Origin: an uncultured Pseudomonadota bacterium
GTDB taxonomy: Bacteria; Myxococcota_A; UBA796; SXON01
Assembly (NCBI GenBank): GCA_903959175.1
Contig: CAJBVW010000266.1
Span: 1-34,778 of the forward strand
Reading direction: 5' to 3'
Length of the DNA: 34,778 nucleotides
This document shows positions 8,374 through 15,485 of the stretch, piece by piece. The position numbers and the translations under genes were made by a program. The notes beneath the pieces were generated by a model. The model worked only from the letters and a program-made list of their open reading frames with translations, was not told the origin of the DNA and did not search any database. Numbering within the stretch: position 1 is the stretch's first letter; every line of letters begins with the position of its first letter.

Positions 8374-8473
8374 GGCCGCCGTCCGCGGCGGCCGGTCCCG
8401 CCAGGGTCCGCCCGGGCGGACCGAGGCCGGAGGCCGAGCACGCAGGGCGCCGACGGCGGCGTCCGCGCCGCCG
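8374..8473. repeat. Cluster of three GC-rich palindromes in a divergent intergenic region
   Basis: Three perfect palindromic elements lie within 100 bases. The first is a hairpin with 8-bp arms GGCCGCCG/CGGCGGCC and loop TCCG at 8374-8393. The second is an 18-bp palindrome, GGTCCGCCCGGGCGGACC, at 8405-8422. The third is a hairpin with arms CGGCGGCG/CGCCGCCG and the same TCCG loop at 8454-8473. They sit in the 262-base gap between the Rrf2 start and the ExbD-like start (8303-8564), where I see no gene. They could form leader RNA structures ahead of the ExbD-like gene or be a small repeat family. Confidence 0.55.
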
Positions 8474-8564
8474 GGCCGCCCGGATCTCGTCCTTACACCG
8501 CCCTGTCCCGAGCGGAACCCGCCACCTCCCGCGTTGTCCGACCGCGCACACCCGGAGTTTCCCC

Positions 8565-8993
8565 ATGGCGAGCGGCAACGGCGGCGGCGAGGAGCTGAAC
8601 CTCACGGCCTACATGGACATCATCGTCACGCTGGTGTTGTGCATGGTGTTCACGGTGTCGCTGATGGCGGACTTCAGCGCGGCGGAGGTGGACGTGCCGA
8701 CGGGGCACGGCGCGGGAGGATCGGCGGTGAACGTCGTGATCAACGCGGAGGGCTTCGAGGTGCGGCAGGACGGCGCGAAGCTGGCGCTCGCGCGCGGCGC
8801 GGACTGGCCCTACGCCGACCTGAGCGCGGTGCTGCGGCAGCTCCACGACGCCGAGGCCACCCCGCCGGCGCTGACGCTGTCGCCGGGGGCGGCGGTTCCA
8901 TACAAGGTTGTCGTCGCGACGCTGGACGCGCTGCGCACGGACGAGGTGGGGCCGCTGTTTCCGGACGTGGCGCTGGCGATCGCGTCGCGGTGA
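8565..8993 (+). CDS. ExbD/TolR-like membrane protein (orphan)
   Basis: 142 residues. The N-terminal segment LNLTAYMDIIVTLVLCMVF matches the ExbD/TolR pattern LN-x-TP-x-x-D in front of a single membrane helix (about residues 17-36). Asp18 aligns with the proton-path Asp of ExbD and TolR. The rest would be a small periplasmic domain. In the family, this protein works with ExbB/TolQ to pass proton-motive energy to TonB or TolA-type partners. No ExbB or TolQ is nearby, so its partner must be elsewhere. GGAG at 8554-8557, seven bases before the ATG, supports the start. The gene lies downstream of the palindrome cluster. Confidence 0.8.
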   Translation: MASGNGGGEELNLTAYMDIIVTLVLCMVFTVSLMADFSAAEVDVPTGHGAGGSAVNVVINAEGFEVRQDGAKLALARGADWPYADLSAVLRQLHDAEATPPALTLSPGAAVPYKVVVATLDALRTDEVGPLFPDVALAIASR

Positions 8994-8998
8994 CACGC

Positions 8999-9022
8999 GG
9001 CGTCGCTGCCCGACGCGACGCC
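8999..9022. terminator. Hairpin between convergent genes, candidate two-way terminator
   Basis: Perfect 8-bp arms GGCGTCGC (8999-9006) and GCGACGCC (9015-9022) with an 8-base loop fill most of the 33-base gap between the ExbD-like stop and the pirin stop. A symmetrical stem could serve both converging transcripts. There is no T-run, so termination strength cannot be judged. Confidence 0.45.
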
Positions 9023-9026
9023 CCGG

Positions 9027-9950
9027 TCAGCCCTCGACCAGCTTCCCCGACCGATAGTCCTCGTAGGCCTGCCGGATCTCCTCGTCGGTGTTCATCACGA
9101 AGGGGCCGCGGCGGGACACGGGCTCGCCAATGGGGGCGGCGGCGACGAGCAACATGCGGCCGGCGCCGGTGGCGGAGACGCTGCGGCCGGGGCCGAGGAC
9201 CGCGAGGTTGCCCGCGGAGACGGTGCGATCGCCGAAGGTGAGCTCGCCCTCGGCGACGTAGGCGAAGGTGGTGTGGCCGCCGGGGATCTCGTCCGCGTAG
9301 AAGGTGCCGCCGGCGGGGACGGTCACGTCGAGGAGCGTGGGGGCGGTCTCGACGCCGCGCACGGGGCCCTCGGTGCGGGCGATGGTGCCAGCGAGGACGC
9401 GCACGCGGGCGTCCGCCACGTCGACCTCGGGGACGGCGCCCGGGGCCTCGTCCTGGTAGCGGGGCGGGGACATCTTGAGGCGCGCGGGCAGGTTGACCCA
9501 GAGCTGGAAGCCCCACATCGCGCCGTCCTCTTGCTTGGGCATCTCGGAGTGCACGATGCCGCGCCCGGCGGTCATCCACTGCACGCTGCCGGGGCCGAGC
9601 AGGCCGCGGTTGCCGACGCTGTCGCGGTGCTCCATCGCCCCTTTGAGCATGATGGTGACGGTCTCGAAGCCGCGGTGCGGGTGGTTGGGGAAGCCCTTGA
9701 TGTAGTCGTCCGCGACCTGGCTCTTGAACTCGTCGAGCAGCAGGAACGGGTCGAGCATGCGGAGCGTCTGGGAGCCGATGGCGCGGCGGAGGGCGACGCC
9801 GGCGCCGTCCTTGGTGGCGGTCACGGGCACGACGGACGTGACCGCGCGGGGATCGCGGGGGCGGAACAGGCGCGGCATGGCGAGGGCCGAGCCGGCGACG
9901 CCGGTGGCGCCGAGGCCGTAGAGGAGCGTGCGGCGGGAGAGGAGGGCCAT
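9027..9950 (-). CDS. Pirin-family cupin protein with a Tat-type signal
   Basis: 307 residues. The pirin metal ligands are all present: His90 and His92 in NHPHRGFETVT, and His134 and Glu136 in QWMTAGRGIVHSEMP. Bacterial pirins are usually cytoplasmic, and some act as quercetin dioxygenases or regulate enzymes by binding. This one begins MALLSRRTLLYGLG, a twin-arginine motif followed by a hydrophobic stretch ending SALAM, so it is probably exported folded with its metal through the Tat pathway. The C-terminal GPFVMNTDEEIRQAYEDYR segment is also typical of the family. It is transcribed divergently from the alpha-2-macroglobulin gene. The substrate is unknown. Confidence 0.9.
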   Translation of the reverse strand: MALLSRRTLLYGLGATGVAGSALAMPRLFRPRDPRAVTSVVPVTATKDGAGVALRRAIGSQTLRMLDPFLLLDEFKSQVADDYIKGFPNHPHRGFETVTIMLKGAMEHRDSVGNRGLLGPGSVQWMTAGRGIVHSEMPKQEDGAMWGFQLWVNLPARLKMSPPRYQDEAPGAVPEVDVADARVRVLAGTIARTEGPVRGVETAPTLLDVTVPAGGTFYADEIPGGHTTFAYVAEGELTFGDRTVSAGNLAVLGPGRSVSATGAGRMLLVAAAPIGEPVSRRGPFVMNTDEEIRQAYEDYRSGKLVEG

Positions 9951-10062
9951 GGCGGGAAGATAGCGCCGGGCCTACGGCGGCGCAGCACCACACAAACCCC
10001 TGACCAGACATCGGGAACCGACTGGCCTCCGCCGGCTACACAGCATGTGGAGGTTCGCCGGG

Positions 10063-13000
10063 ATGCGGGTCACGATGCGCTTGATCGCGCTGGTCCTCGC
10101 GGGGTGCGCGGCCCCGGCCCCCTCCCCCGCGCCCACACCGGCCGAGTTCCCCGCCGCCCCGCCCGACCCGCCCGCCCTCGCGGAGGCCCCAGCGGCGTCA
10201 CCGCGCCTCCCCGCCGGTCGCCCCCGCGCCGCGCCCCCCGTGAAGAACCGCCTCTACCTCACGACGGACAAGCCCCTCTACCGGAGCGGCGAGACGGTCT
10301 GGATCCGCACCTGGCACCTCGAGGGGCAGGGCTTCGAGGGCGCGGGCACCGGCGGCGTCCGGTACGAGCTCATCGGCCCGCGGGGGGACCTGGTCGCGCG
10401 CAAGTGGGTCGAGCAGAAGGCGGGAGACGCGACGAACGACCTCGTCATCCCGACGAACGCGCCGGGCGGCGCGTGGACGGTGCGCGCCACCCACGAGCGC
10501 GTCGTCACCACCCGCTCGATCGTGGTGCTCGGGTACGAGGCCCCACGCCTGAAGAAGTCGTTGGAGTTCGTGCGCAAGGCCTACGCCCCCGGAGACACCG
10601 TGGCGGCCACGCTCAGCGTGACCGACGCGACCGGGGCGCCGCTTGCCGACCACGCACTGACGGCGCTCGTGCGCCTCGACGGGGAGGACCTCCCGCGGGT
10701 GGAGGTGACGACCAACGCCGCGGGCGAGGCGACGGTCCGCTTCCCCCTGCCCGGCGACATGGAGCTCGGCGACGGCCTGCTCACCGTGCTCGTGGACGAG
10801 AGCGGAGTCACGGAGTCGATCTCGCGTCGCATCCCGATCGTGCTCGCAGGGCTGGACGTGACGCTCTACCCCGAGGGTGGCGCCCTGGTGATGGACGTGC
10901 CCTCCCGCGTCTACTTCGCGGCGACCCAGGCGGACGGCACGCCCGCGGATGTGTCCGGGCGCGTCGTGGACGATTGGGGACAGGTGCTCGGCGGCTTCCG
11001 GTCCTTCCACCACGGCCTCGGGCGCTTCGAGTTCACGCCGCGTCGCGACCGCGCGTACTGGGTCGAGATCGAGGGCCGACCGACGCGGACGCCGCTCCCA
11101 ACAGCGCGAGACACCGGCTGCGTGTTGCGCGCTCACGACGACTTCGCCTCCGCGCTGCCCGCCCTGCGCGTGGACGTGACGTGCGCCGTGGCGCAGGAGG
11201 TCACCGTCGCCGGCAGCCTGCGCGGGCGGGTCCTCGACACCGCGCGGCTCTGGGTGGACGCCGGGCGCGCCGCCACCGTGTACCTCACCCCCGAGGAACC
11301 CGCGGTAGCCCGGGCCGGCGGGGTGGCCCGCGTGACCGTCTACGACTTCGCCTTCCGGCCGCTCGCCGAGCGCGTCGTGATGCGGAACGCGCACGATCAG
11401 CTCCGGATCGAGGTGAAGCCCGGGCGGGAGACGTACGGGCCGAGGGACGAGGTGACCCTCGACCTGACCGCGACGGACCCGAGCGGCGCGCCCGTCGTGG
11501 CCGACCTCGCGGTCGCGGTGGCGGACGACCGGGTGATCGCCTACGCGGACGACGAGCAGGGCGACATCGTGAGCCGCATGCTCGTCGAGGCCGAGCTCTC
11601 CGGGGAGGTCCACGAGCCGCGGAGCTACTTCGCGGAGCCGACGGGGTACGCGCTCGACCTGTTGATGGGGACCGCCGGATGGCGGACGTTCGCCGAGATC
11701 CCGGTGATCCCGCCGGGGAGCCTCACGGCGCACGAGGTCGTCTTCTCGGTCTCGAACGAGCCGCCGTCCCCTGATTCGCCGCCGCCGCCGTCGGCGGAGT
11801 GGGCGGAGGCGCCGCCGACGCCGGCCTTCCTGGAGGACGTGCCCCGCGCCCCGGAGGCGACCGGCCTCGACGCCCGCGCCGGCCTCGGAGGCGAGAGCCC
11901 CGGCGACGTCGCGCGCTCCCGCTACGGCAACGACGACTACGGCGCCCGCGGCGGCAACTTCAGCACCCTCGCCGAGGGAGGGGTCGCGATGATCATCGGG
12001 GACCCGCTGATCCTCGGCGAGCTCTACGAGCACCAGTTCGACGCCGTCATCAAGCGCAACATGAGCCAGATCCGCTACTGCTACCAGCGCGAGCTCTCGA
12101 AGCGGCCGGGCCTGGGTGGTGACCTGAAGGTCAAGTTCGTCGTCGCGAAGGACGGCAGCGTCTCCAGCGCCGTGACGAAGGCCTCGACCCTGGCTGACCC
12201 CGCCACCGAGGCCTGCATCAACGGGCGCTTCTTGCGGTTCACCTTCCCCGAGCCCCGCGGCGGCGGCGTCGTCATCGCTACCTACACGTTCCGCTTCGCT
12301 CCGGACCGCTTCTCCGCCGGGAGCTTCGCCACCGTCCGCGTGTTCCCCACCCCGCGCCCCGCACACGACGCCACACGTACCAACTTCCGCGACACCGTCG
12401 CCTGGGTGCCCTCCGTCCTCACGGACGCCGCGGGCCACGCCACCGTGCGCTTCCCGCTCTCCGACGCGGTGACCTCCTTCCGCGCCACCGTCGAGGGCGT
12501 CGGCGGCGGGCGCGTGGGCCGCGGCGAGGCGGTGTTCGCGTCCACGCTCCCGTTCAACATGGCGGTCACGCTGCCCGTCGCCGCGGTGCGCGGGGACACG
12601 CTGAAGATCCCGCTGACCCTCACCAACGACCGCGACGCGCCGGTCACCGTCCGCGTCGCCGCCGCCCTCTCGGCGCCCGCCCGCACCGTCACCCTCCCCG
12701 CCCGCGCCGGCCGCACGCTCTTCTACGACCTCGTCGCCAACGAGACGATCCCGGTCTCCTTCTCCGCGGTGACGGACGGGCTCACCGACGCCTTCACGCG
12801 CACCCTCCGCGTGGTCGACGCGGGCTACCCGAGCGTGTGGTCCGCGTCCGGCCTGCTCGACGGCACGGCCGCCTACGACGTCGCGCGCGTCGATCGTGCG
12901 GAAGGCGGGGCCGAGGCGTGGCTCAAGGTCTACCCGAACCCGCTCGCCACGCTCGTGGACGGCCTCGCCGGGCTCCTGGAGCTGCCGCACGGCTGCTTCG

Positions 13001-14394
13001 AGCAGACGAGCAGCTCCAACTACCCGAACCTGCTCGTGATGCGGTACCTCGAGCAGGAGGGCGTCACCGACGCGGCGCTCCTCGCGCGCACCCGCGGCTA
13101 CCTCGACGAGGGGTACAAACGCCTCACCAGCTACGAGGTGCCGGGCGGCGGCTACGAGTGGTTCGGGCGCGCCCCCGCCCACGAGCCGCTCACCGCCTAC
13201 GGGATCGCGCAGTTCACCGACATGCGCGCGGTGTACGCGGGCGTGGACGACGCGATGGTGCGCCGCACGACGCGCTGGCTCACGGGCCGCCAGGACGGCG
13301 CGGGGGGCTGGTTGGCGAGCGGGGCCCAAAGCGGCTTCGGGCAGGCGTCCAAGGCGGTGACGGACGCGTACATCACCTGGGCGCTCGTCGGCGCCGGCAC
13401 CACGACCGGCCTCGACGCCGCGATCGACGCGCAGGCGCACCTCGCGACGGACACGAAGGACCCGTACCTCCTCGCGCTCGCGACGAACACGCTGCTGCGG
13501 GCCCGCCCGGCCCTCGGCGCGGAAGCGGCGGTGCGCCTCGCCGCGCTTCAGGACTCCGACGGGGCGTGGCGTGGCGCGGACCACAGCATCACCCGCAGCG
13601 GCGGCGACAACCTCGTGGTGGAGACCACCGCCCTCGCTACCCGTGCGCTGCTGGACGACGGCCACCACCCCGACGCCGTCGCGGGCGCTGCGCGGTGGCT
13701 GATGGGCCATCGCGACGGCTTCGGCCGATGGGGGAGCACCCAGGCCACCGTCCTCACGCTCGACGCGCTCACCCGCTACGCGGCGGCGCACCCCGTCCTC
13801 GCCGACGGCGCCGCGATCGTGCGGGTGGACGGCGTCGAGGTCGGTCGGGTCGCGTGGCACCCCGGGGACACCGCTGCCCCACGGCTCGCCCTGCCCCTCA
13901 CCGCCGATCGGCACGCCGTCACCGTCACGTCCCTCGCGGGGGCGCCCGTCCCCTACTCCCTCGCGGCCGCGTGGCGCACGCGGTCCCCCGTCTCCAACCC
14001 CGACGCCGCCGTCACCGTCGCGACCTTCCTCTCGGCGGATCGTGTGGACATGGGCGAGCCCGTGCGCCTCACCGCGCGCATCGCCAACCGGCGCGCCACG
14101 CCGCAGCCGATGATCCTCGCGCGCATCGGCGTCCCGGCGGGCCTCTCCGTCCAGTCGTGGCAGCTCGAGGAGCTCCGGACACGAGGCACCGTCAGCTTCT
14201 ACGAGACCCGCGACAACGAGGTGATCGTGTACTTCGACGGCCTCGGCCCCGAGGAGGTGCGGATGGTCGACCTCGACCTGCTCGCCACGGTGCCGGGCAC
14301 CTACGTCGCGCCCGCCACCCGCGCGTACCTGTACTACGACGACGACAAGGTCGCGTGGGCGCCGCCCATCCGGGTGTCCGTCTCCGGCGGGTAG
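10063..14394 (+). CDS. Alpha-2-macroglobulin-like thioester lipoprotein with an inserted AgmX/PglI-type domain
   Basis: 1443 residues. Of three in-frame ATGs, 10063 has GGAGG nine bases upstream and gives MRVTMRLIALVLAGC, a lipoprotein signal with Cys15. An MG2-type domain starts near residue 61 (LYLTTDKPLYRSGETVW). A Pro-rich bait-like stretch follows (about 565-645). Residues 647-746 form a domain matching the AgmX/PglI C-terminal type (RNMSQIRYCYQREL, VKFVVAKDGSVSS, Cys673 and Cys718). The A2M domain resumes near 777. The thioester motif GCFEQ is intact (Cys978, Gln981), followed by the thioester helical domain and a C-terminal receptor-like domain. Family members trap proteases covalently. 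The inserted domain is unusual. Bacterial homologues are often beside pbpC, which is absent here. Confidence 0.92.
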   Translation: MRVTMRLIALVLAGCAAPAPSPAPTPAEFPAAPPDPPALAEAPAASPRLPAGRPRAAPPVKNRLYLTTDKPLYRSGETVWIRTWHLEGQGFEGAGTGGVRYELIGPRGDLVARKWVEQKAGDATNDLVIPTNAPGGAWTVRATHERVVTTRSIVVLGYEAPRLKKSLEFVRKAYAPGDTVAATLSVTDATGAPLADHALTALVRLDGEDLPRVEVTTNAAGEATVRFPLPGDMELGDGLLTVLVDESGVTESISRRIPIVLAGLDVTLYPEGGALVMDVPSRVYFAATQADGTPADVSGRVVDDWGQVLGGFRSFHHGLGRFEFTPRRDRAYWVEIEGRPTRTPLPTARDTGCVLRAHDDFASALPALRVDVTCAVAQEVTVAGSLRGRVLDTARLWVDAGRAATVYLTPEEPAVARAGGVARVTVYDFAFRPLAERVVMRNAHDQLRIEVKPGRETYGPRDEVTLDLTATDPSGAPVVADLAVAVADDRVIAYADDEQGDIVSRMLVEAELSGEVHEPRSYFAEPTGYALDLLMGTAGWRTFAEIPVIPPGSLTAHEVVFSVSNEPPSPDSPPPPSAEWAEAPPTPAFLEDVPRAPEATGLDARAGLGGESPGDVARSRYGNDDYGARGGNFSTLAEGGVAMIIGDPLILGELYEHQFDAVIKRNMSQIRYCYQRELSKRPGLGGDLKVKFVVAKDGSVSSAVTKASTLADPATEACINGRFLRFTFPEPRGGGVVIATYTFRFAPDRFSAGSFATVRVFPTPRPAHDATRTNFRDTVAWVPSVLTDAAGHATVRFPLSDAVTSFRATVEGVGGGRVGRGEAVFASTLPFNMAVTLPVAAVRGDTLKIPLTLTNDRDAPVTVRVAAALSAPARTVTLPARAGRTLFYDLVANETIPVSFSAVTDGLTDAFTRTLRVVDAGYPSVWSASGLLDGTAAYDVARVDRAEGGAEAWLKVYPNPLATLVDGLAGLLELPHGCFEQTSSSNYPNLLVMRYLEQEGVTDAALLARTRGYLDEGYKRLTSYEVPGGGYEWFGRAPAHEPLTAYGIAQFTDMRAVYAGVDDAMVRRTTRWLTGRQDGAGGWLASGAQSGFGQASKAVTDAYITWALVGAGTTTGLDAAIDAQAHLATDTKDPYLLALATNTLLRARPALGAEAAVRLAALQDSDGAWRGADHSITRSGGDNLVVETTALATRALLDDGHHPDAVAGAARWLMGHRDGFGRWGSTQATVLTLDALTRYAAAHPVLADGAAIVRVDGVEVGRVAWHPGDTAAPRLALPLTADRHAVTVTSLAGAPVPYSLAAAWRTRSPVSNPDAAVTVATFLSADRVDMGEPVRLTARIANRRATPQPMILARIGVPAGLSVQSWQLEELRTRGTVSFYETRDNEVIVYFDGLGPEEVRMVDLDLLATVPGTYVAPATRAYLYYDDDKVAWAPPIRVSVSGG

Positions 14395-14401
14395 CGCGCG
14401 T

Positions 14402-14566
14402 TCACGCCGCGGAGGCCCCACGCCACCAGAGGAGGGCGGCAACGCCCCAGGCGGCGACGAGGACGAGTCCGACGGGCGAGGCGCCCTCGTGCACGTGGGG
14501 GACGGCGTCGGAGTGCGCGGCGGCGAGGGAGACGAGGGAGACGAGGGAGACCAGGGAGACGAGCAT
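14402..14566 (-). CDS. 54-residue secreted or membrane peptide
   Basis: A small gene, supported by AGAGG at 14572-14576, five bases before the ATG. The product starts M-L-(VSL)4-AAAH, a hydrophobic signal-like segment without positive charge. A short His/Glu-rich loop follows (SDAVPHVHEGASP), then a second helix (VGLVLVAAWGVAALLWW) and a tail RGASAA. The DNA of the first segment is a 9-bp tandem repeat. It begins 19 bases after the M50B-like protease gene on the same strand, so the two look co-transcribed, and its stop is seven bases from the convergent alpha-2-macroglobulin stop. I know no family for it. A substrate or partner role for the protease is only inference. Confidence 0.6.
   Translation of the reverse strand: MLVSLVSLVSLVSLAAAHSDAVPHVHEGASPVGLVLVAAWGVAALLWWRGASAA
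14525..14560. repeat. Four 9-bp tandem repeats inside the small peptide gene
   Basis: The unit GAGGGAGAC occurs at 14525-14533, 14534-14542 and 14543-14551, with a fourth copy at 14552-14560 that differs in one base. On the minus strand each unit encodes Val-Ser-Leu, making the hydrophobic core of the peptide's signal segment. Gain or loss of units would stay in frame and change the helix length by three residues. Confidence 0.85.
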
Positions 14567-14585
14567 GCGCGCCTCTAACGGAGGC

Positions 14586-15308
14586 TCATCCGGCGCGCCG
14601 CACCGCGCGGACGAGGAGGGCGACGGCGGCGACCAACCAGAGGGCGGACCAGAGGATCGCGGGGATGCCGGTCATCGCGGCGAGGAGGGCGGCGTCTCCC
14701 TGGCCGAGGTCGGAGAGGACGTCGCGGATGGCGTCCGCCACGACGAACAGGCCCACGCCGCGCAGGACGAGGCGGCAGGTGTCGTGGGAGGCCTTCCAGG
14801 CGAGGGCGAGGAGGCCGGCGCCCACGAGCGCGGTGTAGAGGAAGCCGAAGGAGATCGGGGGGATCCAGCCGAGGGCGAAGAGCGCGAGGAGGCCGAGGAC
14901 GGCGGTGGGGCCACGGGCCGCGCGGGGCGTGGCGGTGAGGAGGAGGCCGGCGAGGAGCGAGCCGAGGTAGCCGCCGTGGAGGATGAGGAAGTGGATGCCG
15001 CCGCTGGAGAGGGTGTGGCCGCTCTCCTCGGCGTTCACGGCGATCTCCACGACGGTGCCGCCCGTGAGGAGGGTGACCGCGGCGTGGCCGCCCTCGTGGA
15101 GGAGCACGGTGAGGAGGCGGAGCGGGTAGACCAGCGGCGCCGCGTACCAACCGGCGATCACCGCCAGGAACACGCCGGCGACGAGGCCGGCCCGGCCCAG
15201 GGGGCCCCCGCCCTTGGCGCCGCCGGAGCCGCCCCCGCGGCGCGTCACGTCGGCGCGGTCGAGGCGGACGCGGGCACCCGACTTCGTGCGGTCCTTGACC
15301 GTGCTCAT
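14586..15308 (-). CDS. Peptidase M50B-like membrane protein
   Basis: 240 residues. After a 40-residue charged and Gly-rich cytoplasmic head comes a helix (about 41-62), then the zinc motif HEGGH (residues 71-75) in LLTVLLHEGGHAAVTLLTGG. This is the arrangement of the M50B family. Further helices follow with Gly-rich loops (GGIHFLILHGGYLGSLLAG). M50 enzymes cut within or near membranes. M50B members are mostly uncharacterised, and a later metal-ligand Asp is not obvious to me. The ATG at 15308 faces an RnfD-like gene in the opposite direction. The tiny peptide gene 19 bases downstream is probably co-transcribed. Confidence 0.8.
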   Translation of the reverse strand: MSTVKDRTKSGARVRLDRADVTRRGGGSGGAKGGGPLGRAGLVAGVFLAVIAGWYAAPLVYPLRLLTVLLHEGGHAAVTLLTGGTVVEIAVNAEESGHTLSSGGIHFLILHGGYLGSLLAGLLLTATPRAARGPTAVLGLLALFALGWIPPISFGFLYTALVGAGLLALAWKASHDTCRLVLRGVGLFVVADAIRDVLSDLGQGDAALLAAMTGIPAILWSALWLVAAVALLVRAVRRAG

Positions 15309-15485
15309 CGAACCGTCCTAACCGCGGCGCGCCTTGACCCGCGCGGGATCCGCGGCGTAGCGTGCGCCCCCCGCTCCGAGGCCCGCCTGCTGGTCGCGTC
15401 CGCGCTCCTCGCCTCGGCCCTCGCCGCGCCGGTCGACGCGACCGAGGCCGCCGCGCTGCACGCGCTCCTGCCGGCCGGAGAGCTC

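Noticed and set aside
8303-8564. An extended N-terminus of the ExbD-like protein using upstream in-frame codons
   Set aside because: The upstream product is Arg/Pro-rich and covers the palindromes. ATG 8565 has a proper Shine-Dalgarno and places the LN-x-T motif near the N-terminus, as in the family.
10198-14442. A 4.2-kb open frame on the minus strand across the alpha-2-macroglobulin gene
   Set aside because: Its product is a mix of Arg, Gly, Glu and His without any domain, and the third-position GC pattern belongs to the plus-strand gene. Very GC-rich DNA leaves antisense frames open by lack of TAA, TAG and TGA.
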